Shown here: in pieces, positions 36,098-47,683 of the stretch
Layout of the letters: each line of letters starts with the position of its first letter
How positions within the stretch are numbered: the stretch's first letter is position 1
NCBI GenBank assembly: GCA_033032865.1
Contig: JAWHQI010000170.1
Span: 1,423,001-1,487,000 of the forward strand
Length of the DNA: 64,000 nt
Source of the DNA: Dactylorhiza incarnata
Taxonomy: Eukaryota; Streptophyta; Magnoliopsida; Asparagales; Orchidaceae
Reading direction: 5' to 3'
Notes under the pieces: model-generated
What the model was told of the DNA's origin: nothing
The model's database searches: none
What the model saw: only the letters and a program-made list of their open reading frames with translations
Made by a program: the position numbers and the translations under genes

Positions 36098-39000
36098 TGT
36101 AAGACCCCATTTTTTTTTTCAAACATCCGGGTCTTAGGCCCAGAACCGCCGCTTTGCGGTGACACTCTCGCTCGGGAAGGTCGCCACTACAAAACGCCGA
36201 TCCTGCCGGCCAAATCGATCACGAAGAAAAGTACATTAAAGAGAAGATAAGTCCACAGAATCAACATAAAATATAAACCATAAAGGTAAATGTCCACAGA
36301 TATAACTGAATAAAGGTAAGATAACAAGGGTTACAAAATAAAAGGGGCTCTTGCCCTGTACATCATTTCCTCACTACAAGATCACTCGCGGAAGCTAACT
36401 ACTAATCACTCACAAATCCTGAATCCTGAGCTCCTGTACTAGACTGGCCCGCCTCCGTCTGCTCCGGCCTCTGGTGCTGCTGCGTCTCCTCGATTTCCTA
36501 AAATGATATGGTCCACCGACCGTTAGTCAAAAAGACTAAGTCAACAATCCCCCGCCCCTAAACCCGTGGCTCCTAGGCACCGAGCGGGGAGGAGTGAAAA
36601 GGAGGACCAAAGGCAGAGTGGAAACAAGCAGGTGACAGTGGTACATGAAATGATTCTACTCTACACATGTGTATATATATATGAAGCAGTAAATAATCAT
36701 AGTAAGGAGCAAGTAAAGTATAGAAAAGCTGTATGTAAATAGACAGGTAAGGTAATATAATAATAACCATTGATTTATAGGAATGCCCATACAAACCTAT
36801 AGACCAAGGGGTCGTTTAGCAGGGCCTATCGTATAAAAAGTCTCATACCAATTTATACGATAGGTGTCAGGGGTTGAATGCAATGTTTATGTTATGTTAT
36901 GCAGGTATGCTGTTATGTCATGATCATACAAGTGCAACACACACACTTCGACTCTATGCGCATAGACCTTTAGTTCCCTCTTTTTGGAGCGAGCTAGACT
37001 CCCAGGATACTCCCGTAGTGGCAAACGGAAGCGGTGGGTTGGGCCTCGCCCACCTCTAGGTTGGTATTCACACTACCCAACCTAGACCTATTGTACGCCT
37101 CCACTATACCCGCAGAGCGTCTGCGTACTCTTGCTGACTGGACCGCCAGACTATCAAGGCTAAGTGTAAAACCACACTCGCCGAGTCAACGTATCGACGT
37201 CGGTGTGAACGACCGTCCAATACCGAAGACCCACCACCTTCAGTGCACATGCAACATGTTCTACTTCCTATCTCTGAGCCATGAGTTCCCCGGGCTAACC
37301 TGCCCGCCATCAATAACCTTCCGAGCCTAAAGCTCCCCGGGCTAACCTGCCCGTCGTCAAAACCTTCCGAGCCAAAAGCTCCCCGGGCTAACCTGCCCGT
37401 CATCAATAACCTTCCGAGCCATAAGCTCACCAGACTAACTAGTCTGCTGCAACAGCCACCGAGCCCACCGCTCGGACAACCAATCCAACTAAACTTCCGA
37501 AACCACAGGGTATGGATGAGTGTGTTATTAGTTAATCTCGTACAATGTCTTACTCCTATGAGTTAGGGTTAGTCTTGGACTTCCCGAGGGTTACCCTGTG
37601 AGGGGCTCGCTACGGTACTAGGAACCACTATGGGATGACACCCCAAAGTTCCCACTCCCAAGACACTTAATTTTATTAGTTACTACCCTTAAGAAACCCT
37701 CTTAACATTTCACCTGGTCTAATCCTAAGTGCTTTAAGACACTTAGGGGAAAAGACGATCTTTCGCTAAATCCCAAGATGACCTACCCCAATGGAGGCAC
37801 CCCACCATCCCAGAACTCTTCAACCTTAAATCTCTCCAAGGGTCCTCTCATACCATACATTCACCATTCAATTCCCACATCTCCAAACAATGTATTCCAA
37901 ATTGGCCTGTAACTCCAAAACTGCCAATTTACTAAACGCAGACCACCCTTAACGTTTTGATCCTCATGAAGGGAAGTACATTAATTAATCAACTCTATGA
38001 CCCAATATTCTCACTGGGGATCCATGTCACTGGTTTAAGATCCATTCCAGAGTTCCATAATTTTCCCCATATTATTAATATTTAAAACCATTTTTCCCAA
38101 GGACAACTTCCTAGGGTTTGAACTACAAGTGCACTTTTCTGACTTCCAATGCCCCTCCCAATTTTTACATAAATCAAAAGTACCTATTAATCAGTAGTCA
38201 TGAAATCTTAGGGAAATACTGCAAGATTTACTATTTTTAAAAATTCCAAAACTCATTTATTACCAATAAATTCCAAAGGAGGTACCCTCATATGATCTCT
38301 AAACCTTATGCAAATTTATACAGAGGTGTCTCCTACTAAAATATTCAGGTCTACCAAGTTTGACTACATAACACAGAGGTTACATTTGTAAATTTCTCAA
38401 TGGATATATTTGTAAATAATTCCAAAATGAACTAGAGATACCAAAAATATTAATCCATAAATTATGAGAAAATTACAGTGGGTACATATTGGTATGAAAA
38501 GACATACTGCAAAGTTTCATGCATTTACAGAAAGTTAACACTCTAAAATCAATCGTCCCAAAAATTGCCAACAATATGAATAATTACAATTTGAACCTCC
38601 AAATGTTTTCCAATGGTTCTAATAGAATCTCCAGGGTTTAACAATATTAAAATTAAGATTGTGACAGAAGATGGTTAATCATTAAGTATTATCTCTTCCT
38701 AAAACCCAAAACCCTAAATATTTACAAATCTACCCAAGGATTTATTACCTAGGTTTGGCAACTCCAAACCCCACCAATTTCTCACAGTAGCAATCTCTGG
38801 TCCCTAAAATCATCTCCCCACAATTTCAAGTCAAATCATTGAGGTTTGACCCCTCTTCCTTCATTAGCCTCTAATTGCACCCCATTAGGGTTTAGCCTAG
38901 GGTTAGGGTCAAAACCTCTCCAAATCCACCCAAACTTCTTGTGGGGGTATTATATCACCCATAGAACTCAGAGGAATTTACTTCACTCCTCTCCAAGGAC

Positions 39001-41461
39001 AATCACCCCTATGTCCTTCACAACCCCAAATTCCACTCCATAGGGATCAACCCTATGGCCTTGAGCAAAACAACTCCAATGCTCACAAATCTTCCTCATG
39101 GGGTCTCAAATTGATCCCACTGACCTTTCCAAGAAGACTCAAGTATCTATGAACCCATTTGGCCAATGGATCACTACTTGACTAAATGCACCCCAAGGTG
39201 CTCCAACCCCAAGCCCTAGGGCAAACCAACTCCCCATGGCCCCATACCTCTCTTGGAGGTGATTTGGGTGATATTAGGGCAGTGGCCAAAATCCCACTCC
39301 AATTGGAGGTGGTTTGACCATGAAATGTCCCAAATAGCCCTTATTCACAAATTTCCCTTAAATGAACAAATCTTTGGCCTAATGATTACCTAAACAAAAG
39401 AACTCCAAATGAGTTGAGATTTTAACCAGGGGTTTATCATGACCCTAATAACACCCCACCAAAATTTGGTGGTGATTGGAGGTCATTTGACCCTCCAAAT
39501 AATTTATGCAAGGATTATTAAATTTTTACAAAAACTTTAGGAAACAGTTCTCCAAAAATTCTCATTATTGGATATGCCATAGACCTAGGCATGACTCATT
39601 CCTAGTCCAAATTTCAAGTCATTTGGACTAGTGGTTTGGTGTGGGCATCCATTCAAAGTTCAGCCAAACTTTGCACTAAAATGGGTGCTGAGGTCAAACC
39701 AGGGCTCCAAATTGAGTGAAGTCAATTTTGTATGATCCTAGGGGTCAAGGCCTACAACTTTCATGTTGGGCACTTTTTCTGTAGAGGGCATCTAGTATTT
39801 TTAGTAATTAAAATCAAGTTCTGCTAAAAATAATACCTAATAAATCACATAATAACAATTAATATAATACAAGGCACTGTTCATCTTCTTCCTTAGGCCG
39901 AAAACAACAAAAATAAGGCTATTTCCTGTAGCTTTTTCCAAGGGGATTTCCCGGCCACCCAGCCACCTCCCTGGCCGGCCACCACCGCCACCACCTCCGT
40001 CGAGGTGGGGGCTATCGCCGGGCGGCGGCACGGCCGCCGGAGGGGCGGTCTCCGGCGAACTCAAGGGGGCGATTTTCCATGGAAAATCTGAATTTTCAAC
40101 TCTCCGATCGGGCTCTTTTGATCCCGATTTCTCACCTAATTCGATCTAAGTTGCTAGCACGAGTAAGGAGGAGGAGGATCGGACCTTGTTTGGGGGTTTT
40201 GGTGGCTCCAATCGCCGGCCACCATTTTCCTTCTCCAAGCTTTGGGTGCCATGGCTTCTTGTGCATAGGGGGCTCTAAACTTTCGGGAAAATGAGGGGTT
40301 CCACTCCTCTGATGGTTGTGAAGATGAAGGGAGGTTCAATTGAGGGGGAGGGAGGCTTTAACCAAGAAAGCCATTAATGGCCTCTTGGTCTCCCTCCCTT
40401 GGCCGACCCTATTCACTCCCCCACCCCCCACTAACTCCTGGGAACTGCTGGAATCTTCTCAAATTCATCAGAGAAGATGAATGGAAGAGTAATGGAGGGA
40501 TACCAAGGGGTGTAACACCTTAATGGCCATGAATACCACCTCCTCTCTCCTCCAAAATTGGGTTTTTCTCTCTCCTACTCACCATGGCCGATTTTCCCTC
40601 TCTCTCATGTTTAATATCAGTCTACTAGGCTGGTCAAATGATCAATTTGGGCTTAGCCCAAAGGGATTGGGCTAGGTTTAAGAGATTTGACCTAATTTGG
40701 GCAAGTTTGACTTTTGGTCAAGTTGGCCAGTTGGGTGACCCTAGGATAGGGCTTTTGGGTCCATTGGATTCCAAATTAGGTTTAGAAACTATTGGTGGGG
40801 TCAATTTGGTCACATGAGTCTTGGTTGACCCAATTTAAGCTGATTTGACCAAAACATGCTAAGTTGACTTTGGTCAAATTGAGCCCTAGGGTTGACCCAG
40901 TCAAGGGGCTTTTTGGTCCACTGGGTCCCCTATGATATGGTAACACTATGGGTAGGGTCAATTTAATATGGTGATGGTCAATTAGGGCACTTTGTGAAGA
41001 ATTGCCATTTTTGACCTAAAGGGGCATTTTGGTCAATTTGCACCCCTAAGGGTCCCATGATGGGGCTTTTAGGTCTACTAGGTCTCTTATGGTATTCTAG
41101 ACCTAGATGAGTGGTCAATTTGGCATGGTGAGGGTTAATTGACCCTAATTAGGCTACTTTGACCAATTTAGGGTTAGGGTTGACTTTGGTCAATTTGGCC
41201 TCTTTGGTTGACCCCAATGTGCCCTTGGTGCCCTAAGGGGACCCCTAAAGGGTTAGGGATACTATGGTGGGGCCAAATGGTTAAGATGAGGCCCTAAAAT
41301 CCAACCCTAAGCTAGGTCACTAGAAATTGCTATTTGCAGTCCAAGGCACTTTCAATCCTAATCTTGCCTAAGTTAAGGGGATTTCTACTCTACCAAGGCC
41401 TTGTCATGACCTTGTCAGGACAGATTCACCTGGGGGGTCTAGCTGTCTGGGGGATGTTACA
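36098..41461 (-). repeat. Giant LTR, right copy (5' LTR of the minus-strand element)
   Basis: Near-identical to 28761-34123, including hairpin (36825-36864), 44-bp repeats and 5S-like module. It ends GGGGGATGTTACA at 41461, followed by TSD CCTGC. Confidence 0.95.
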
Positions 41462-41890
41462 CCTGCCCCCTTACGTTTACCCCCGGTTCGAATATAAACA
41501 TTCACCGGCCAAGCCGCGAGCCATACTCGTGCAAAAAGCCGTGAGCCAGACTCATGCACCGTAGGGGCCTGCCCCCCTTACGTTTACCCCCGATTCGAAT
41601 ATAAACATTCACCGGCCAAGCCGCGAGCCAGACTCGTGCAAAAAGCCGTGAGCCAGACTCATGCACCGTAGGGGCCTGCCCCCCTTACGTTTACCCCCGG
41701 TTCGAATATAAACATTCACCGGCCAAGCCGCGAGCCAGACTCGTGCAAAAAAGCCGCGGGCCAGACCCGTGCACCTATTTTATAAAACCCGCGAGCCAGG
41801 CTCGTGCACCTATTTTAGCCGCGAGACAGGCTCGTGCAAAAAATCAGCGTGCCAGATCCTCGCACCTATTCTATAAAAATCGCGAGCTCA
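41462..41890 (+). repeat. 107-bp tandem repeat and hairpin array of Tat, right part
   Basis: Units begin CCTGCCCCCTTACGTTTACC at 41462, 41568 and 41675; they continue the array cut at 28760. Each carries two hairpins, CGAG-CCAGA-CTCG and TGAG-CCAGA-CTCA. Beyond them lie CGGG-CCAGA-CCCG (41757-41769), CGAG-CCAGG-CTCG (41792-41804) and CGAG-ACAGG-CTCG (41822-41834). Confidence 0.9.
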
Positions 41891-42044
41891 AGCCCGCGCA
41901 AACTCATCTGTAACTTTGAAAATAATCAAACTATGCAGATGCTAACAACCAGACTAACAAGATCGTGCAGATGACAAGTACGATAAATACAATCAAAGAG
42001 ATACAACCATATCCGGCAAACACGGCTACAAGCAGCTAAAGAAA

Positions 42045-44118
42045 TCACTCCTCATCAGGGCTAGGGTCCTCCTCCTCTGATAAGTCATCAAAGCCAAGGC
42101 CACTGACATCATAGCCCCGCTTCCGGGATACCATCCGAAGAGCCTTCGACGCTCCCTGTCGAAGGGCAAGCTCTCGTGAATCCTCCAGATGAGGCTCCAC
42201 CTCCTGAGTCCAGATCTCATCTCGGACCTCCTCGGCAACCAAGCAACGGTCCCGCAAGTAATCAATCGACTCCAAGCACTCGGCCAAGCCAGCCGCCTTC
42301 AGCTCGGTCTCCCGCTCCACGGAAGAAAGACGTGCTATCTCGGCTCGGCACTGCTCCAACTCTGCATCCCGGCACACTACGTCACCACGGGCTGCCTCTA
42401 AGGATCGCAAGGCCTCCCCCAACGCCGCCTTCTCCGCACCGAGACCGGACTTGGTCCTCTCCAGCTCTTCCTGCATCTCCGAGCCAATCCGCCTGAAGCG
42501 CGAGATGTCGCGATCTCGTCGTCTCTCCGCCTCCACAAGGGCGCTCCTCGCCTCCCGAAGCTCACCCTGAATGGTCATAAACCCGTCCTTCAAGCTCACA
42601 TAATGATTGTTCCATGTGTGCGCAATCGATGCCTGAGTCTCCATCTGCAAAAGAAAAGTTATAAGTCAGAGCCGCAACCACAGAATGACGCTATACAAGA
42701 GGAAGTAAGAAATCCTGCTTACCGCTTGGCTCATGGCCTCCAGAGAGGAAGAGACCCTCTTTCCTTCCGGCACCTTTCGAGCTGTGCCTCGCTCCGGAGA
42801 AGCCTGGGGGGCAGTAGATCCTAGGACCTCGACCTCCTCATCAGCCGGCTCGCCATCAGCTCTAGATACACAAGGAGCCGCCTCCTCCTGAGGAGCATCC
42901 TGTACCGGTGGAAGAGCAGGACCTGGCTCCTCCAGACCTTTAAACACCAACTTCCTCTTTCTGTCTCGAACAAGAGGAACAGCAGCGGCATGACCAGCAT
43001 CAGCAGACAGCCCGCATAAAAGCAGGCGCTTCTCGTCCACGAACAGGGAAATACTGTGCAGAATATTCCCCAGCTCTCGAGCATCTGAAAATCCGAGAAC
43101 AGGAGAAAACTCCCGCTCACGTCCTTTAAGTCGCCGACAACGATCTGGTAAAGAGTTCCACACCTCCGGTAATCCCTCCGGGTTCCTGACATAGCCAAAT
43201 AAAGTATTCCCGTGACGGCGGTCCACCCGGGTCTCGAACTCCAGCCATCTCTTGTTGCTAAGGACTTCAATACGACCTCCGACGTCAACTTGCACCTCAC
43301 ACCACTCCTTGAAAAGGCCCAAGGAGAACTTCGCACCATGCTCTCGGAAGAAGACAATCAGCCCCATGATCCGCACCATCCCCTGAGGCGTAAACTGTGA
43401 CACTGGGACGCCGCAAAATTTCAGGATCTGGATCAACTCCTCGCACGCCGGGAGGCGAAAGCCACTCCGAAGTGACGACTCGCAAAGGGTCATCCAACCC
43501 CGAGGCGGATTCTGTACTCGCTCCTCAGGACCTGGGATTCGAATCTCCAATTCGGGGGGCAGGTTGAAGCGCCTCCTCCATATGGCAACATGATCAAGAG
43601 TAAGACTCGAGCCCAGTCGCATTGGGCCACTTTGCCCGCCACGCCGAGAAGCCTGAAAGACAAGGAAAAAAGCGTCAGTACAAACCTCAGGCAAGTGTAA
43701 AGGGAGTCCATCCACGAGGCTAACCATCGCACAAGCCTCGCACACAGGCAGGCCCCGTAAACACGCCCGAAAGCAAGCGGCAGACCCCGCGAAAACACCT
43801 CACGCAAACACCCGCGCTGTCGCCGCGCGACAACGCGCGCGGCAGCCCGCGCGCCCGCGCTGTCGCTGCGCGGAAGTGCGCGCGACAGCCCGCGCGCGCG
43901 CGCACGCCCGTGCTGTCGCCGCGCGACAGTGCGCGCGACAGCCCGCGCGCGCGCGCGCACGCCCGCGCGCACGCACCGCCCCTCACCTCCGCGCGACCCG
44001 CCGCATCTCTAGCGCGCCGTTCGCCCGCCTTTTTGGATGTTAGATCTTTGGACCTCATGCTCACCTTGGCACCGCCGTTGTCACCGCCCACCTCCGCGCC
44101 AGTATTCGCTCCAGCCAT
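42045..44118 (-). CDS. Antisense gene of the Tat element, three predicted exons
   Basis: Predicted exons are 44118-43987 (44 codons from ATG), 43652-42723 (310 codons) and 42644-42045 (199 codons plus stop). Both introns are phase 0 with GT-AG ends: donor GAG|GTGAGG at 43987/43986, acceptor TTTCAG|GC at 43652; donor GCG|GTAAGC at 42723/42722, acceptor TTTTGCAG|AT at 42644. The middle exon (LPPELEIRIPGPEERV, GFRLPACEELIQILKFCGVP) resembles the plant 'putative gypsy type transposon' family. The last exon is a coiled coil (GELREARSALVEAERRRD) with an acidic tail. Antisense genes between pol and the 3' LTR are known in Tat relatives such as Grande. Function is unknown. All three exons are open, unlike gag-pol. 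The first exon and its long intron are the least certain. Confidence 0.72.
43805..43985. repeat. CG-dinucleotide-rich minisatellite inside the first antisense intron
   Basis: Three imperfect copies (GCTGTCG at 43816, 43859, 43912) of a 43-53-bp unit containing GCGCGACAG / CTGTCGC inverted pairs and long CGCGCGCG runs. Open frames across it on both strands are Ala/Arg repeats and not convincing as protein. Confidence 0.8.
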
Positions 44119-44175
44119 CGCTCACGGGTACAAGTCGCAGGGGAAAATCCAATTGCTCTCCGTGCGCTCCAAACA

Positions 44176-44193
44176 AATGGATTTGGGGGCAAA
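44176..44193 (+). promoter_or_regulatory. Polypurine tract of the Tat element
   Basis: AATGGATTTGGGGGCAAA lies immediately before the 3' LTR start TGATGGG. It is G-rich but interrupted by T, so the true tract is probably the GGGGG core. Confidence 0.6.
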
Positions 44194-45349
44194 TGATGGG
44201 TTCCCCCTATTTATGGAGAAAACCCGTAACCACCGCGCACCGGATCCCATTCACGCACACCAAATCCCATTACTGCACGCCGGATCCCGAAACCACCACA
44301 CGCCGAATCCCACCTTCGCGCACCGGATCCCACTCCCGCGCGTATGATCCGAACCACCACGCGCCGATCCAAAACCACCCCGTGCGGGATCCCAACCGCC
44401 CCGCGCGGGATCCCAACCACCGCCCGCCGGCCGGCCACCATCGGCTGGCCGCCGGCCGGCCACCACCCGCCGGCCGCCGCTCGCCGGCCGGCCGGCCACC
44501 GCCGCCGCCGGCCGGTCGCCGCCGCCGGCCACCCATGGTCGGTCGCCGCCGCCGGCCACCCATGGCCGGCCGCCGGCGTCGCCACCCCTCGCCCTCCACC
44601 ATCGGATCTCTCCAAGGCCCCCGCGGCGCTCCGATCGTCTCGCGCGATCGCGACCCTTCGATCGTCGCCAACGATCTCGGCCCTCCATTTGGTGGTTATC
44701 CGCGATAACCACCGTAACCACCGTAACTTCCACTTCCCAAGCCTATAAATAGACCCTCAAGGGTCTTCATTTAGATCCGATCTCTCATTCTCTCCCAGAC
44801 TCTCTCTCTCTCTCTCTCTCTCTTCATTTCCTTCTTCCCTCAGAGTTTCTCTCTCTACACTCCGCCATCCCTTTTTACTAACTGACAGGTTCTTCCTGCG
44901 AACGCCTCTTACCGAGGAAGCAGTGCTACGCCGTTCAAGACGAGCACCCCGAACCAGAGCAGTAAAGTCAAGGCGCTCCGTGAAGTGCTCACCCAGCAAG
45001 CGCGCAACCACACCAGACGCACAGCAAGGCAATCAACTCCTAAGTGGTGGCCTGTCACCCACGGAGTTCTTTCTCTCTCTCTCTCTCTCACAATTGTAAC
45101 GAGGCGCGGCCTGTCGCCCTCGCATTCTCCAAGAAAGCCCTGTAACAGCACAACATAGTGGATTTCGGCCAGCACCGTCCCGGCCACGTGGTTTTTCACC
45201 CTTTGGAGGGTTTTCCACGCTAAAGATCTGTGTGTACCATTTTCAGCATTTTCTCTCTGCAACATTCTGACTGTGTGCGCACTCGACCGCCCGGGCTAAG
45301 ACGGACCAAATTGAAACCGGTCTACCAAGGGCGTTGAGAAGCCGCAACA
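44194..45349 (+). repeat. 3' LTR of the Tat element
   Basis: 1156 bp, TGATGGG...GCAACA, followed by TSD ATATG. TATA box at 44744-44751. The TC microsatellite is longer than in the 5' LTR, and the CCGGCC region is rearranged. Confidence 0.95.
44207..44216 (-). promoter_or_regulatory. Possible TATA box for the antisense Tat gene
   Basis: The minus strand reads CCATAAATAG at the very edge of the 3' LTR, about 90 bp upstream of the antisense ATG (44118). Spacing fits a start site near 44180. It is only a motif match. Confidence 0.4.
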
Positions 45350-45736
45350 ATATGTATATATTTATTAAGTGGCTAAGTGCAAATAGAAGCTAAGTCAGCA
45401 GACTTGTACATAATTTTAAAGTTAACTCATTTAGTCATTTGACATTTTGGTTTGGTCACTTAAAATTATATATTTATATTAAGTCGAAATGAGGCACATC
45501 TTATATTTATTAAGTGGAAATGAGACGTAAAATTATTATAATATTAGTTGGTTCGGTTCAATTTGATCGGTTTTTACAACTTGAAAATCGACCCGAGCCG
45601 AAATGACTTCGGTTTTCACAAGCCCCAAACCGAACCGACACCGAACCGGGCGGCTCGGTTTCACAATCGGTGCGGTTCGGTCGGTTCGATCGGTTTTGTT
45701 GGTTTTCGGTTTTTGTTCCTCACCCTTAATCTAATG

Positions 45737-47683
45737 TCATACTTAGACGAAGAAGTTCCATAGAATTTTCACTGAATCTAGAGTTCATCTCCTGCAACAC
45801 AATCTATCGTGGCATTGAAAATATCGACTCGAAAATGATGCTCCAATGTAATGATATCACGTGGACTTCGAAACCGACGATCACTATATCGAGAATTCAT
45901 GTCAGGAACTTTGACTTCATTTTTCTCACAGAATATGTTAACATATTGTAAGAACTTTCGCAGCCAGATTCCCGCAGTTTCTGAATGAGAGTTTTTGTTG
46001 TTGAAACTAAATTTATAGCAATTAATATATCCTGAGATTGATGTTGCAGTGCTCTGCATAAAATGTCACTGATTCCCAAAATTTCTTCTATCAAATGCAA
46101 AATGAAAACAAATTCGAATACTCCAATTTTTGTAAATGCTGCTTCAGCGTCCTCTCGTTGAGTAGATGTTCCTCCCTTATCACTGATATCAAGTAGCACA
46201 GAACACGTGGCATTATACATATTTATAACACTACAAACAAAATTCAGATGAGCCGACCATCTAGTGTCACCATGTCGTTGTAAAGAACCGATTTGATTGA
46301 CTCTCTTGCCAGTCTCAATTTCACCTAGAGCAATCATGTGATCGAAATATTCCTTTTGAGCAGCTCCCAATTGATCATTGCGTTTAGACGAAGCACCAAC
46401 AATGTTAACAATATATATTAACTCATTAAAAAAATTATGTACTGTCTTCACTTCTTTTGATGTTGCAACAAGAACTAGCTGAAGCTTAGGTGCAAAACAA
46501 TGAACATAATAAGCTTGTGAACATTCATTAAGAAATAAAGTGTTTAAACCCTTCTCACCTCGCATATTATTTGCACCATATCTTTGACCCCGCATATCTT
46601 GAATACTCAAATTATGACGAGAGAAAACTGCAGAAATTTCATTCTTAAGAGTTAGTGCACTTGTATTTGTAACATGAACAAGATCTAAAAACTTTTCCAG
46701 CATAAAACCACGAACATCGACAAATCGAATGACGATAGCCGGCCATTTGCTCTCTTTTTGATTCATCTCTAGATTCATCAACTATTATGCAATATTGGGA
46801 TTCGCCAATTTCCCTACGAATAATATCTTGCACCATTCTTGACATAATAGAAAGAAGATCCTTCTGAATAATAGACGATATGTACATAGCATTTCCTGTG
46901 GCATTTTCTAATATAACCTCATCAACATCTTTGTTATAAGTTCTCAGTAATTTAATCACATGGACAAAATTACCGCGATTAATTGATTCTTGATTTTTAT
47001 CATGGCCTCGAAATGCAATACCTTGAAATGCACAATATCGTAAAGCATCAATGGAAGTTCCGACCCGCAACCGGTTCATTGCAATTTGCTGAGAAGATTG
47101 TCTTTCCATCACTGTATCTATATGTTGAGATTGAGAAATTAAATATGCACAACTTTTAACTGTAATATTGTGTGGAGAACAATGATTCTTACCAACATCA
47201 GTCAAAAAAGCACAATTCTTTCCAGTGACCTTCTTTTAGTTTCGAAATCCTTTGCTATGAATGAGCTTGTTCCAAACCGACCAGGAATTTGTTTATTGAA
47301 AATATAACATGACGAACAATATGCAGCATCTTTTGCAGGAGAATACTCCAACCATGAGAATCTCTCAAAACATGAACTTTGAAATCTTCGATTATGTTCA
47401 CCTGGAGATGGATATTCTTGAAGTTTGTGTCGATAAAGCCTGACTTTAATATATGCTCGTCGTATTTCATCTTGTTGATTTATAGGATAATCCCAAATTT
47501 GAGGTCGCAATCCAGGATCACGTTCGAAAATGAGTGAACGATTCTCAACTAGGGAAGAGTCAACAATAACTAAAGGAGATTGAAATTAATTGGTTCCGTT
47601 GCCGAAGGTGTATCAGATTCAGTTGATAACTTTTTGTTGAAAAAGGAATGGATTGTTTTCAATTTCTTCGTGAACCTACGCAT
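45737..47683 (-). pseudogene. hAT transposase, N-terminal and central parts
   Basis: Starts at ATG 47683 (MRRFTKKLKTIHSFFNKK, the usual N-terminus of this family). A stop follows near 47580; the TTF zinc-finger region resumes at 47510 (RPQIWDYPINQQDEIRRAYI, KDAAYCSSCYIF). The DUF4371 region spans 47205-46645 (ITVKSCAYLISQSQHI, CIIVDESRDESKREQMAG). Frameshifts near 47205 and 46750 separate it from the catalytic central part (46781-45897; RWSAHLNFVCSVINM). Reading then reaches the MITE TSD at 45737 and continues at 5789. The outward neighbour is host-side hAT non-coding DNA to 48413. The gene is inactive. Confidence 0.88.

Larger units (their letters stand above)
28761..41461 (-). mobile_element. 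Non-autonomous gypsy element with giant 5.36-kb LTRs
   Basis: Two direct repeats (28761-34123, 5363 bp; 36098-41461, 5364 bp) flank only 1974 bp. The TSD CCTGC lies at 28756-28760 and 41462-41466. On the minus strand the LTR reads TGTAACATCCCCC...GGGGTCTTACA. The primer site on that strand (complement of 36084-36095) is TGGTTTCAGAGC, a one-base variant of the tRNA-iMet site. The other internal end reads TTTCGAGGACGAAATT just before the LTR, a phrase I know from the 3' end of Del/Tekay chromoviruses. No gag or pol frame exists. Total length 12.7 kb, 84% of it LTR. Confidence 0.93.
6234..45349 (+). mobile_element. Tat-lineage Ty3/gypsy retrotransposon, hosting two further elements
   Basis: LTRs at 6234-7406 and 44194-45349 both start TGATGGGTT and end GCCGCAACA. 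The 5-bp TSD ATATG is at 6229-6233 and 45350-45354. The internal order is primer-binding site, gag, protease, RT, degenerate RNase H, second RNase H, integrase, structured non-coding region, antisense gene, polypurine tract. The second (archaeal-type) RNase H and the antisense gene place it in the Tat group. Removing the copia-type and giant-LTR guests leaves about 11.1 kb. The gag-pol frame is broken by two stops and one frameshift as well as by the insertion. Confidence 0.95.
5798..45728. mobile_element. Small non-autonomous hAT-type MITE, split by the Tat element
   Basis: The left part is 5798-6233 and the right part 45355-45728, about 810 bp in total without the guest. Termini are TAGGCCTACAAG (left) and CACCCTTA (right, reverse complement TAAGGGTG). 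The 8-bp TSD ATCTAATG lies at 5790-5797 and 45729-45736. Both halves are rich in GGTTCGGTTT and CCGAACC motifs, a composition common in plant hAT-type MITEs. There is no coding sequence. It sits inside the hAT transposase reading frame. Confidence 0.85.
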
